Source: Anastrepha obliqua (Eukaryota > Arthropoda > Insecta > Diptera > Tephritidae). From it: a stretch of 64,000 nt of DNA. This document shows positions 44,963-56,570 of this stretch, piece after piece (position 1 is the first letter of the stretch; the number at the start of each line of letters is the position of its first letter). The stretch covers positions 18,808,001 to 18,872,000 of the forward strand of contig NC_072893.1 of assembly GCF_027943255.1 (NCBI RefSeq). Direction: 5' to 3'. The notes under the pieces were generated by a model that worked only from the letters and a program-made list of their open reading frames with translations, had not been told where the DNA came from and made no database searches. The translations under genes were made by a program, and so were the position numbers.

Positions 44963-46115
44963 CTAATGTGAGCAAAAAGTATGGTGAATTTATTTGTCAA
45001 AATTCGCGCAAGCTTCTGATTTGATTGAGCAGAGAAGTGCCATCAAATTTTGTTTGCGGAATGAAATTTCGGCTGCGGAAACGTTTAGCATGTTGCAGAA
45101 GGCATTTGGTGATTCGACCATGTCGCAGAAAAATGTTTATAAGCGGTACAAAGACTTCAAAGAGGGTCGAGAACGTGTTGATGACTTGGAGCGCTCCGGA
45201 CGACCATCGACGTCAACAGATGACCAACACGTCAATAAAGTGAAGGGGTAAGTGCTCAAAAATCGTCGGTTGACTGTTAAAGATCTTACTGATATGATCG
45301 GAATATCAGAAGGATCTGTGAAAACCATTTTGAAAGACCATTTCGGCCTACGAAAAGTCAAATCTCGTTTGGTACCGAAAACTCTCAATTTCTTGGAAAA
45401 AAGTCGTCGCGTTGATGTGTGTGAAACAATGCTTTCAGACTATCAGGACAACCTCAAATGCATCATTACGGGAGATGAGACTTGGATTTATGCTTACGAC
45501 CCTGAAACAACCGACCAATCAAGCGAATATCGTGCTAAAGGCGAGGCCAGACCGAAAAGAGCTCGTCAAAGTCGTTCAAAAATAAAGGTCATGATGACAG
45601 TTTTTTTCGATTTTCGTGGTGTGGTGCACTATGAATTCCTTCCACCTGGCCAAACTGTTAATAAGGAATATTATTTGAGCGTTATGCGTCGTTTCGTCTA
45701 AAAAGACCAGAATTATGGGCCACAACTCTTGGTTTTTGCATCACGATAATGCACCGTCTCACACTGCACTCGTTCTTCGTGACCATTTCGCCAAAAATTC
45801 CACGCATATCGTTCCGCAACCTCCGTATTCGCCTGATTTGGCTCCGTGTGACTTCTGGCTATTCCCAAAACTCAAGAGACCACTCCGGGGAAGGCGTTTC
45901 GAGTCGATTGAGGAGATAAAAGGTGAATCGAAGAAGGTGTTGATGGCTATACCGGAAATGGACTATTTGGCATGTTTCGGGGATTGGAAAAATCGTTGGC
46001 ATAAATGTATTTCATCGAGAGGGGATTATTTTGAAGGGGATGAAATTGATTTACAAGAATATATAAAGATTTTTCATTTTACAACCAAATTCACCTTACT
46101 TTTTGCTCACAGTAT
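44963..46115 (+). mobile_element. DD34D mariner relic, same family as 21137-23770
   Basis: TIRs from 44963 (CTAATGTGAGCAAAAAGTAT) and 46115 are flanked by TA at 44961-44962 and 46116-46117. The transposase is close to the 21137 copy, with CIITGDETWIYAYDP, LHHDNAPSHTALVL and PYSPDLAPCDFWLFPKLK in order. Lesions: TAA at 45249-45251 in place of Leu, a 13 bp deletion near 45690 and a 1 bp deletion near 45720. Most of the 5' untranslated part is deleted compared with the 21137 copy. The lesions differ between the copies, so each died separately. Confidence 0.88.
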
Positions 46116-46849
46116 TACACAACTAACGCATTTTTCAACCGATTCTTTATTTCAATATGGTCTTGGGAAGGGGAGTGTATCAGCGTTATGAATGTATATA
46201 ATTCTAATTTTCAATAACAAGCTCTGGTTTGTGCAATTTTTCCACGTTTTTTTTCAATTTTTTAGCCACTATTCTCCAACGGGCACCACAAATATATACA
46301 TATTTTTGAACTCCAACCAAATATGCTCGAAATAAGCTATTCTTCATCTTCATACATTGAAAACTGTAAAAGTTACAGTTTTTTTTTTTAAGTTTTTTTC
46401 CCACATTTTTAAAAATCCAGCTGAACTGAGACTACGAGAGAATACCGCATGACCAATAGTGCTTTACTGCTCATTGTGGCTAATTTTGAAAGACAGCAAT
46501 AAGTTTACATTACTATGAATACATCTAACATATCAAAACTCATTATAACCCAAGCTTGCCTAATCCAAACTGACCAACCGAAGCTTGCATGTCACAGCAG
46601 AACCGTTTGTAATTTGCTGGTAAGCATGTACAATTTAATGAGTGTGAAAAATCATCACTCTTGAATGATCAAGACCTATTAAGCATAAGCGCATCTAACC
46701 TAACCTAACCTTACCTAAGTGTATTAAGTAAACATAAATCAGAATGTGTGATAAGCGTAATCATTTTTATTTATTTATTTATTTTAAAAATTGACTTAAA
46801 GAGTAAATCTTATAAGCTAATTGTAAATAAAGCGATAGCGTCGAGGCCT
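46116..46849. other. inner part of the long-TIR element, no coding seen
   Basis: AT-rich. I find no transposase motif. Confidence 0.35.
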
Positions 46850-48090
46850 TATGCTTAAACTGTGTATATGGAGTTCTTTTGAATTGTGTCTTAAATTCTA
46901 TGGTATAGGTGGGTTATTTTAAGGAATTTGGTTATTAAAGATATTGAATCGGAGGTTGGGGAAGATAGATGCGTCATTGGGTTTTAGTTGCTGAAGATTT
47001 GTCTTCTGCGGGCGGTGTATAGTGGGCAATGAAGAAGGATATGGGGTATGGTACATATTACGTCCGGGTTGCACGTGCTCGTAGTTGGGTTGGTGTTAGT
47101 CATGAAGTGTCCATGTGTAGTCTTTGTATGCCCTAGCCGAAGACGCCCGAACTTTATGACGTCTAGTCGGGTCACCCTATTTTTATTATTTTTTATAAAG
47201 TCCGTTATGTGGGTTTTTGTATGGTTTACCTGTTGGTACCAGTCATTGGTTGAGGTCCATGTATGGTGCTGTTTGTTATCAAAAAAGTTTTATTTTAGGG
47301 TATTTCGCTATCATAATGTTTCTAATGGTGGTTGGGTAGTGATCGTAGTTGTATATGTTTGCTCTTGAGTTGATGGCCGAGAGGGAATCAGAACATATTG
47401 CGAAGTTTTTGTTTTTGCTCTTTATTGTGTTTATAGCTTCATATATGGCTATGATTTCTGCAGAGTATGTTGAGCTATAGCTTGGTAGGTTTGACATTTT
47501 TATAACTTCGTTTTGTGAGGTTATGCTGTATGTAGTATTGTTGTCGATCTTAGATCCGTCTGTGTAGATGAAGGTATAGTTGTGGTATTTCTCTTTAATT
47601 TCGTAGAACTTTGTTTGATACTGGATTGGTTACTTAGGGTAGTATTAATTGCTTTAGGGTTTAGTATCCAGGAAGGCGAGTTGTGGATGGTATGTTTTGG
47701 ATGTTTTGTAGGTAGATTGAGTTTTGCACTGAGGTTTAATATTTTGCCTATGGCTGGCTCTTGTTTGGGTATGTATTTTCTTTTCTTGTAGTTTTGGGCG
47801 ATGTTATGGAGAGGGTTGTGTTTTGATACAAAAATTGTTTTAAATAACGTTGCCGTGGTCAAGTCTCTCTGATTTTCTACCGATCGTATATTGGCTTCGA
47901 AGAGTATGTTAGCGATTGGAGTGGAGCGCAGTTCCCCCAGGGCAGTTCTTATAGCTGAATTGAGTATTATTTTGATTTTGGTCTGTGTAGATGAAGGGTA
48001 CACATAGAAGTTGAATGCAATCGGCTCAATTGTGTTACGTAGGGTTTTATTTAGTGAAGTGAGATTAGGATAAGTCATTCAAGGTTACGT
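46850..48090 (-). pseudogene. LINE relic: RT end, RNase H and C-terminal part
   Basis: Minus-strand order: FYVYPSSTQTKIKIILNSAI, ALGELRSTPIANILFEANI (thumb; 185 open codons from 48078), then TQTDLRSTTILHTA leading into RNase H with SSTYSAEIIAIYEAINTIKS and NFAICSDSLSAINS (Glu and Asp blocks), then RVTRLDVIKFGRLRLGHTKT and ICTIPHILLHCPLY. This thumb, RNase H and TRLRLGHT order is that of I/Jockey-related LINEs. It is Asn/Lys/Thr-rich and the frame is broken at 47520 and 47280. The 5' end stops near 48090. Confidence 0.72.
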
Positions 48091-48930
48091 CGAGTTTGGA
48101 TAAGTTGGCATTGCAAACTAATCAAAATGACTTCCTTTTGCAATGCAGAAAAGCAGCACAATAGGTTCGATTGTCTCACATTGTGTACGGTTGGACTGAT
48201 TTCGATAATGTTAGGTTAGGTGCTGTTTAGTTAGGTAATACTACGTCCGGGTAAGTCAGAAAATTGCAGAAGTAAGTCAGCAAATTGCGTTACTTTTTGC
48301 ACTATTTTTTATTTTTATTTTTTTTTTTGACGTTATAATATTCTTTTGCGGTCTCTGTTCAACTCGAGAATGTTCTGTTTTTATTTTATTTCTACAAAAA
48401 CGTTCTTCACTTCGAAAATTTCTTATCAATTTTGATCAAATAATGCTTGCTAGATTCGGAATGGACACAGGTATGGGTAAATATACTTAATTATACACGT
48501 ATTTCACGAATAATAACGGAGAACCGCATTAAATTTGCAAATATGAAATTAGTGAACAAAAGTTTCAGTTTACTGAAGTTTTGTTTTACAAAAAAAATCC
48601 GTTACTTCGACACATTTTGATCGATTTTTGAAATTAAATGCTTTTTACATTCGGAATAGACACAGCTATAAGACTTTCTACTAATAAATAAACCTTTCAT
48701 TTCAATATTATCGACAACATCTCGTTAAACTCGCAAAAATTTGAAAAACTTACTACAATTTTAGTTTGTGTTGAAAAATCAGTGGTTATTTTTGCTTAGC
48801 GTGAAAAATAGAAGACATACGCCAGAAGGACTAACATTTACCTCAACAAAACTCTTTCAAGATTGGAAATCGGATAAAATGCAGACAAGCTACGAATTTT
48901 GAAGTGTGGAAAAACACACAAAATCGGTTT
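48091..48930. other. inner part of the long-TIR element, no coding seen
   Basis: AT-rich. It contains GACGTTATAATATTC at 48330, loosely like the palindromic word at 5318. No frame of note. Confidence 0.35.
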
Positions 48931-49222
48931 TTAAAGGATAAATAAAAAATTTGAGGGTGTTAAAATTTTTTTGAACACGGTTACGCGTCGTTTTCGGCTA
49001 GATCTACAGTGCTCATCATGTCACTTCAAAAGTTCTGATTCACTGTAGCACCGTGTAATTTGGTAATCTTGCCTCGCATTGGGTAATGGCTTCTACTCCT
49101 ATAGTAAGTTATGAAAAATTTTAAGAATAGTTAATTCGCTAATATTTTAACAATTTAGTTTGTCACTGAGCAAATATGATTTTAATAATCTACTGATTTA
49201 CATGCATACATATATAAATACA

Positions 49223-50895
49223 CTAGCGACCCGCCCCGTCTTCGCACGGGTGCACAGCCGATACTAAATATATCTCTATTAGAACTAACTAAAGGACCGC
49301 CCGCAAAGCGCTAACTAAGTCTTGCTCCCGGCAAAAGTGTTCACTTCTGCCTGCAGTGCCGCAGTGCAACCTGTTGTTTTAGGATACATAACTAAATTAT
49401 TGTAGAGCTTCTCTATAAACAACATTTGACGTTAAATTATTTTCAGCTAACAAAATATACTGATGGTCGGGAGCCCCGACCCGTGATAGGGCAACGTAAA
49501 GTTGCCCATGCGTAAAACATTCTTTTCGTAAATCAATTCCTACTAATTTGAATGTTTGGCTTTGTGATTTGTTTATCGTTAGTGCGAAAGAAATTTTTAC
49601 TGGAAATTGGAGCCTTTTGAAAGGTATTGGCAAATCAGTAGGGATCATGGGTATTCTTGGTATATGAGCTAATTCACCAGCTGCAGGGCCGGTGATAATC
49701 TTCGCTACTATTAAATTATCTTTTAGCTCCTTGATAAGAAGTCTCGTACCATTGCACATGTTGGGGGGGCTCAAATTTTTGAGAAGCATTATCGGCGTGC
49801 CAACTTTTAACGATAGTTCATGAGGTGGTAGCCCAGCGGGGTTCAGGGAATTTAAAAATTCCTGGGGGTAGTGCACTGCGTCCTCGATGTTAGTGACGGT
49901 GTCTATGGATTTATAGCACTTAACTTCACCCGGTACTTTCTGCATAATTAAATTGTTTATTTCGTTGACTGTTTCATTCCTGGGAGAAACTATTGCTCTA
50001 CCACACAGCCAACGAAAATCATTTTGATCTAAGTTTTCGATGTCAGGATATATAGCATCTATCAGACTATCTAAATTATGGACTATTTGGCCTAGAGACT
50101 CATCCAAAGTAACCGCATAATCGGTGCCCAAATTTAAAGATGGAAAAATTCCTTCTCCAAGTTTCAGAAGCTGTTGTGGAAAGTTGCTATGCATATTTCC
50201 ATGTAGATGAGCTCTCATATTGGTGCGCAAATTCAAATGTTGTACAGATGTCCAAAGGTGAGATGATTTTAAACATGCTTTCATAATATCTGCTCGCGTA
50301 CCTCTGTTGACGACTGGAAGCGTTTGTCGGAAATCTCCAGCAAATACAAAAGTGATACCACCCATGACATTAGCAGAGCTTCGGAGGTCTCTTAAAGTAC
50401 GGTCCACGGTCTCCACATGAGCTCTATGACTCATGGTGCATTCATCCCATATTACCAACGACGCGTCTTGCAGCAACTTACCAAGAGACCCATTTTTCCG
50501 AATAGAGCATGTAGACCGTTGATCTAAAGATACGGATAGCGGGAGTTTAAACGTAGAGTGAGCAGTTTTTCCTTCGTTCAAGAGAGTTGCAGCAATTCCT
50601 GACGAAGCAACTGCAATCGCTATCTTCCCTGATTGCCGTATCTTAGCAAGTATCAAATTTGCGAGAAAAGTCTTTCCAGTGCCTCCTGGTGCGTCCAAAA
50701 AAAATAATCTCCCCATGTTATTGATCACGCTGTCCACAATAGTATCATAAGCATGTCTTTGATCCGGTACTAATTTGGGCACATTGTCATTAACAAACGC
50801 TGTTAGATCATTTCTGTTATACTGTTGTACCATTGTGTCAATAGTATTATTCTGGTAAATACATAAGCATATGTAGGTAGCTAATTGGTGTCAAT
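49223..50895 (-). mobile_element. 3' part of a Helitron
   Basis: On the minus strand the element ends in CGCTAG at 49223, followed by T, the usual Helitron CTRR end and A/T target. Twelve bases before the end is a hairpin, CCCGT-GCGAAG-ACGGG (about 49235-49250), the typical subterminal stem-loop. The helicase ORF lies 170 bp further in. The open frame continues past the annotated Met to an in-frame TGA near 50894, so the 5' truncation is around there. The Rep (HUH) domain and the 5' TC end are absent. Confidence 0.85.
49397..50833 (-). CDS. Helitron PIF1-type helicase domain, open
   Basis: PIF1-type 5'-3' helicases form the C-terminal half of the Helitron RepHel protein, which drives rolling-circle transposition. 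The 478 codons are open and carry APGGTGKT (Walker A, residues 48-55), LVIWDE (Walker B, 126-131), FAGDFRQTLPV (164-174), a TINKSQSQTF block near 420 and GQLYVALSRV near 443-452 (motif VI). The upstream Rep part is lost, so this cannot work alone. In-frame codons upstream of the Met read residues like YICLCIYQNNTIDT, which look like the natural continuation of RepHel; the Met at 50833 is internal to the family protein. A clean frame suggests recent origin. Confidence 0.88.
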   Translation of the reverse strand: MVQQYNRNDLTAFVNDNVPKLVPDQRHAYDTIVDSVINNMGRLFFLDAPGGTGKTFLANLILAKIRQSGKIAIAVASSGIAATLLNEGKTAHSTFKLPLSVSLDQRSTCSIRKNGSLGKLLQDASLVIWDECTMSHRAHVETVDRTLRDLRSSANVMGGITFVFAGDFRQTLPVVNRGTRADIMKACLKSSHLWTSVQHLNLRTNMRAHLHGNMHSNFPQQLLKLGEGIFPSLNLGTDYAVTLDESLGQIVHNLDSLIDAIYPDIENLDQNDFRWLCGRAIVSPRNETVNEINNLIMQKVPGEVKCYKSIDTVTNIEDAVHYPQEFLNSLNPAGLPPHELSLKVGTPIMLLKNLSPPNMCNGTRLLIKELKDNLIVAKIITGPAAGELAHIPRIPMIPTDLPIPFKRLQFPVKISFALTINKSQSQTFKLVGIDLRKECFTHGQLYVALSRVGAPDHQYILLAENNLTSNVVYREALQ

Positions 50896-51529
50896 GGGCC
50901 TTAGCAATAGGCCGCGGGATATTTCTTTACGAAATTTCAGCCATCGAATGACGCAATTTTTTTTCTTTTTGTTCGATGAAATATTCTCTCCCTCACCTCA
51001 TAGCAACAGCCCTCTACATTACATCCACACATACACGCGCATATTGGTACCATTCATGTATGTATGTAAGTATGTAAGTCGTTTTAACCTCCGTAATTTT
51101 GAAAGCAATGACATCCACTTGTTCCTCATTCTCATCGCTTATGCGCCGTAGATTACGTTTCGTGATTATGTGCTCGTGTGAGATGTGCTGTGCATATGAG
51201 CTGGTTGGACGGACGGACGTGCCCGCTGATGATCTTGTCCGGTGTATTTACGGTGTTTAGTGACGGCACTGAGCTGCCTTTTATTTGCGTCATTATTCGC
51301 GTGTTTTCAATTAATTTAATATCATCTTGGCTGTTAGACTTAGAAGCAATTTTTTTGTGTATGATTCGCTTGATAATTTGTGTAAGTTGACCTTTTTTGT
51401 TGGATCATTTTGAAAATCATAATTGCGTAATTTTTGGAAATTATTATTTTTTTTTTGATTGACGTATTATTTTCAATTTCCTTTAATACTTTTTTTTCGT
51501 TTACATACATATATGATACACGTGGCGGC
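50896..51529. other. unassigned stretch
   Basis: It holds a short ATGTATGTAAGTATG run near 51057-51075. No gene that I can support. Confidence 0.35.
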
Positions 51530-51785
51530 CGCCCTAGACAGATAGGTTAGAGCGTGATCAGCTTTCAGAAGTAAGTTCGAGTCTCCGTGCATGAAACTCC
51601 AAAATGATAGAAAAAGTTTCTTTTAATGTCAAACTTCCAAGTGCATTTCTGTCATGAAAAAGCTCCGCATAAAAATCATCGTCCCGCGTAAAACTTAAGG
51701 TCCCTCCATTTGTCAACATCAAGACGCACACCACATATAGGAGTATGAGCTCACCTAACAGAAGTGTAAGCGCCAATTATTTGCT
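51530..51785 (+). repeat. tRNA-derived SINE, diverged copy
   Basis: B box GTTCGAGTCTCC (about 51579) follows a weak A-box region (TAGACAGATAGGTTAGAG). The body has CATTTCTGTCATGAAAAAGC, TAAAACTTAAGGTCCCTCC, CAAGACGCACACCACATATA and AAGTGTAAGCGCCAATTAT, in the family order. Confidence 0.8.
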
Positions 51786-51789
51786 TATG

Positions 51790-52100
51790 TTTTATCCGCA
51801 GGTGTAGCCCAAATGCCTGAATCTTAGTACCCGACGATAGCAGGTCAGCTGAGAAGAGGGTGCTGAGATGATTCCAGCTTTTACAGAAAGGACTTGACAC
51901 CTACCAAATTCGCGAGTTCCAGCTCGAAGTTCTTTCAAGCGCCCCCGATATACCCGCGACCACAAGGCACTCATGACTTTGCACGTTTGCGCACTAACCC
52001 AGAGCTCGCTGAGTTGATGGGAGGCCCATCTTGCCAAGAATAGACCACAGGTTCTCAAGGAAATACCAATACTCTCATTGCGCTCACAGCCAGACGGCAT
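51790..52100. other. probable LINE-related stretch, uncertain
   Basis: The minus-strand reading has a word (GGCAAGATGGGCCTCCCATC) resembling 12281-12310, next to the RNase H relic there. This may be a common LINE 3' segment. I cannot name more. Confidence 0.3.
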
Positions 52101-52103
52101 TTA

Positions 52104-53131
52104 TTCGGTTGGGGAAAAAGTTCATAGCGTTTTTCTTAGCGCTTTTATGCTTTCTTTCATTTTACAACGATTTTCTTGCTGTTCGGCAAAGGATAAGTAT
52201 TCATTCGATAGAACTTTATCTGCTTTATAAAACTATGTTAATTGCCTTTTTGAGTTATTTAACTTTTTATTAGTTTTGGGGGTGAAAAAGGTGCTGAAGC
52301 AGCCCGGGACATTAGCCACGTGTATGGAGAAGATCTCATAGGCGAGTCTAAAGCACGGAAATGGTTTGGATCATTCAAAAGTGGCGACTTTGAGGCCGAT
52401 GAAGAACGTCCCAAATCACTTTTGAAGGAGAACGGTCGCAAAACCGTGAATCGTGAATTGGCGGAAAAAATCACCTACGATCATAAAACGATTTTCAATC
52501 GTCTTCATTCAATGGGATTTACCGAAAAATTGGGAGCCTCGGTGGCTCACGAGCTCAACGAGAAAAACAAATAAAATCGCCTTCAAATTGCTTCTCAGCA
52601 TCTCGCCCGCTATCGAGCAATATGCGGTTATAAACATCGCTTTTTGTACCGAATCCTCACAGGAGATGAGAAATGAAGCAAAGAAAGGAGTGGCTGGCTC
52701 CAGGAGAAGAGCAGAGGAGCCGAGAGTCAAGCCGGATCTTCATACACAGAAGGTCATGATACGTGTTTGATGGGGCTGGGAGGGCATGTTGCACTGGGAA
52801 ATGCTCGAAAAGATTGCCACGGTCAACAAGGAGCTCTACATTGTCCAGCTAATCGCATAAATGAGACTGTTTGACTGAAAAGGCCTGATTGACCTGGTCA
52901 CACCATACTCCTTCACGACAACGCGAGGCCGCATGTTGCTCAAGTTATCAAAGCGGCACTCCAAGAGCTCGAATGAGACCTCCTTCAGCATCCGCCGTAT
53001 TCTACGGTCCCTGCACCGACCGATTACAATACTTTCCACTCCCTATCAAATCATGTGAAGGGCATCACCTTAAGAACAGGCAATCAATAAAAGTCTTCGG
53101 TAAAAACGCTACAAACTTATTCCCAACCTAA
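52104..53131 (+). mobile_element. irritans-type mariner relic
   Basis: TTCGGTTGGGGAAAAAGTTC (52104) and TTAGGTTGGGAATAAGTTTG (other strand, from 53131) are flanked by TA at 52102-52103 and 53132-53133. The plus strand shows AARDISHVYGEDLIGESKAR, WFGSFKSGDFEADEERP, ELAEKITYDHKTIFNRLHSM, the motif VAHELNEK, YRILTGDEK (first Asp), LHDNARPHVAQV (second) and a broken YSPDLAPTDY. Frameshifts and stops are many. Confidence 0.83.
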
Positions 53132-53133
53132 TA

Positions 53134-53829
53134 GAAACCTCGCCTCGTTGTTCGTGCGTTCGTAATTAGTAGCGGAATGCCTGATTTCTTGCTCGTCTGC
53201 ATCCGAATACTTTGATAATCTACGCAGCTTTATCTAAAATAATTTCGTACTTGTATAAGTTGCTAGAGACCCTTTCACATTTCTGTAACCGCTAAATGCC
53301 TATACAATTTCCGACATCAATAGCCCTTATGAAGCGGGCATTATCGAAGTGACATATATACAGACATACGTACATACATACATTCACACATACGTACATA
53401 CATACAAACCTTCATATCTACTTTACAACAATAGACGATCTTTCTTTATCTTTATTCAATTTGAGTAGATAGATAGCCGCCAGAGGCAGATTCGCGAATG
53501 TGGGCATACATACATACATAGGTACATACACCCATACATACATACATACCCATGCACTTGTATATGGAGATACGTACACGTGTAAAGCACTTACTTATGT
53601 AACCAGCTATCGATTGTTTTTGCTAATCCGCATTGTTTAAAAATAGCTCAAGGCAATTCCAATTGATTTCGAATTCGTTTCCTTTTTATTGCTTTTCTAT
53701 TTGGTTTCAATTATTTTCTGCAATTATTGGTTTTGTTTTCATTTGCAATTCCATATATGCCTGAGTATACGTAATGAAATTTTCAAATGTGTTTTCTAAT
53801 GCACAATCAAAAATGGGTTTTCTTGAAGA
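53134..53829. other. unassigned stretch with CATA microsatellites
   Basis: CATACATACATA-type runs occur at about 53345-53405 and 53505-53550. No gene. Confidence 0.45.
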
Positions 53830-56570
53830 AAATTTTTAGAAATTAAAAAAAAAAAACAAATAAATATATACAAAAATATTAAAATATTAAAAAATATAAA
53901 CCTTTTTTTTTCTATTAAAGAAAATAAAAAAAAATATTAAAATATAAAAAAATATTTTTTATTAAAACAAAATTAAAAACTAAAAACAAAAATTTTTAAA
54001 TATTAAAAAATAAGAAATTAAAAACAAAAATATTAAGAAAAAAATTTTTTTAATTAAAAAAAAATTTAATCATAAAAAAAATTAAAAACAAATTCAAATC
54101 GACTAAATTGGTTTTGTTTTTATATTCAATTCCGTACTGAAATTTTCAAATGTGAGTTATTATGTACAATCATATACAATATAGTTTATATTGTATATAT
54201 ATATAGAAATTTTAATTTAATTTAAAATAAAAATTTAATTATTAAAAAAATGTAAAAAAACTTTAAATCGACTAAAATGGTTTTCTTTTCGTATTCAATT
54301 CCATATATGCCTGAGTATACGTAATGAAATCGAAAAATTAAAAGAAACAAAGTTTTGAAAAAAAAAGATTAAACCTTTTTTAAAATATTACAAAAAGAAG
54401 AAGTACCAAAAATATTACATTTTTTTATAAACAAAAACATTTAAAAACTTTATTAAAAAGAAACAAAATTTAAATTAAATTAATTAATAAAAATTAAATT
54501 AAATTAAAAAGGAAAAAGGAAAAAGTACCAAAAATATTAATTTTTTTTTTATTATAAAAAAATTTGAAAACTTTATTAAAAAAAATGTTTTTATTCAAAT
54601 CGACAAAATTGGATTTGTTGTCATATTCAATTCAATATATGCCTGAGTATACGTAATGAAATTTTCAAATGTGTATTGTAATTCACAATCAAAAATGGGT
54701 TTACTTAAAAAAAATTTTTATAAAAATTAAAAAAAATATTAAAAACACAAATTTTTTAATTTAAAATATTAAAGAAACAACTTTTTTTAATTAAAATATT
54801 AATTTTTGTTTTTTAAATAATAATAAAAAAAATTTTTAATTTAAAAAAAATTAAAAAAAAAATATTAAAAACACAATTTTTTTTTAATAGTAAAAAATAA
54901 ACAAATTTTTATTTTAATTTCAAATATTTAGAAATTTTTTTTTTAATTTTAATTTTAAATTTAAATAATAATAAAACAAAGTTTTTCTTTTTTTTCATTT
55001 GTATTAAAAAGTTTTATAAAACTGTACTATTTCTGTTTTAATTTAAAAAAATAATAATAATTTCAATTATTAATTTTTAAAATAAATTTTAATTATTAAA
55101 AATTAATTATAAGAAAAAATGAAAAAACCAAACCTTTTTGTTTTAATTCAAATATTAAATTTTTTTAAATAATAAATAATAAAAAAAAATTTTAAATTTT
55201 CCTAAAAATAAAAAAAAAAATATTGAAAACGCAATTTTTTTAAATATTAAAAAATAAACGATTTTTTTTTTTTAATTTAAAATATTAAGAAAGTTTTTTT
55301 AAATTTAAAATTAAAAAAAATTAAATAATAATAAAACAAAGTTGTCCTTTTTTTGATTTGTATTAAAAAGTTTTATAAAACTTTTTATTTTTTGTTTCTG
55401 TTTTAATTAAAAAATAATAATAATAATTTCATTTATTAATTTTTAAAATTAATTTGAATTATTAAAAATTAATTATAAGAAAAAATGAAAAAACAAACCT
55501 TTTTGTTTTAATTCAAATATTAAATTTTTTTTTAGATAATAATAAAAAAAAATTTTATAGTTTTCATAAAAATTAAAACAAAATATTAAAAACATAATTT
55601 TTTTTAATATTAAAAAATAAAGGTTTTTTTTTAATTTAATATATTTAGCAATTTTTTTTTTTTTAATTTAAAATATTAAATTTTTGTTTTTTCAAATAAT
55701 AATAGGAAAGGTTTTATTTTTGATTTGTTTTAAAAAAATTTTATAAAAATTTTTATTTTTCATTTTTTTTTTTTAATAAAAAAAATTAATTTGAATTAAT
55801 AATTGTTAAAATTAATTTGAATTATTAAAAATTAATTATAAGAAAAAATGAAAAAACCAAACCTTTTTGTTTTAATTCAAATATTAATTTTTTTTAAATA
55901 ATAATAAAAAAAATTTAAAATTTTCCTAAAAATAAAAAAAAAATATTGAAAACGCAATTTTTTTAAATATTAAAAAATAAGCGATTTTTTTTTAATTTAA
56001 AATATTAAGAAATTTTTTTTAAATTTAAAATTAAAAAAAAATTAAATAATAATAAAACAAAGTTGTCCTTTTTTTGATTTGTATTAAAAAATTTTATAAA
56101 ACTTTTTATTTTTTGTTTCTGTTTTAATTAAAAAATAATAATAATAATTTCATTTATTAATTTTTAAAATTAATTTGAATTATTAAAAATTAATTATAAG
56201 AAAAAATGAAAAAACAAACCTTTATGTTTTAATTCAAATATTAAATTTTTTTAGATAATAATAAAAAAAAATTTTATAGTTTTCATAAAAATTAAAACAA
56301 AATATTAAAAACATAATTTTTTTTAATATTAAAAAATAAAGGTTTTTTTTTTAATTTAATATATTTAGCAATTTTTTTTTTTTAATTTAAAATATTAAAT
56401 TTTTGTTTTTTTAAATAATAATAGGAAAGGTTTTATTTTTGATTTGTTTTAAAAAAATTTTATAAAAATTTTTATTTTTCATTTTTTTTAATAATATAAA
56501 AAAAATTAATTTGAATTAATAATTTTTAAAATTAATTTGAATTATTAAAAATTAATTATTAAAAAAAACA
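53830..56570 (+). repeat. 2.7 kb AT-rich satellite-like block
   Basis: It is nearly pure A and T. In the first part, TATATGCCTGAGTATACGTA recurs at about 53752, 54302 and 54637, each time with AATGAAATTTTCAAATGTG-type flanks (cut short in the second). In the second part, a unit of about 362 bp repeats at 55111, 55477, 55840 and 56198 (word AAGAAAAAATGAAAAAAC). Units 1 and 3 share AACCAAACC and units 2 and 4 share AACAAACC, giving a higher-order period of about 725 bp. Confidence 0.85.

Larger units (their letters stand above)
44802..49055. mobile_element. 4.25 kb element with long imperfect TIRs, invaded by two other TEs
   Basis: CACGGTGCTACA at 44802 matches the reverse complement of the end at 49055, and TAA lies outside both (44799-44801, 49056-49058). 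Inside, a second block (ACACCCTCAAATTTTTTATT at 44897; its complement ends at 48960) sits exactly 95 bases from each end, and AAGTGACAT is shared near base 40. This makes TIRs of roughly 150 bp, much diverged. A mariner (44963-46115) and a LINE relic (about 46850-48090) have landed inside. I see no transposase of its own. CAC ends with a 3 bp duplication fit CACTA-like elements; TAA also fits Harbinger-type targets. The superfamily is open. Confidence 0.7.

Noticed and set aside
44802..49055. Transib element, because CACGGTG resembles the RSS heptamer
   Set aside because: Transib makes 5 bp GC-rich duplications. Here only TAA is shared and no Transib transposase is visible.
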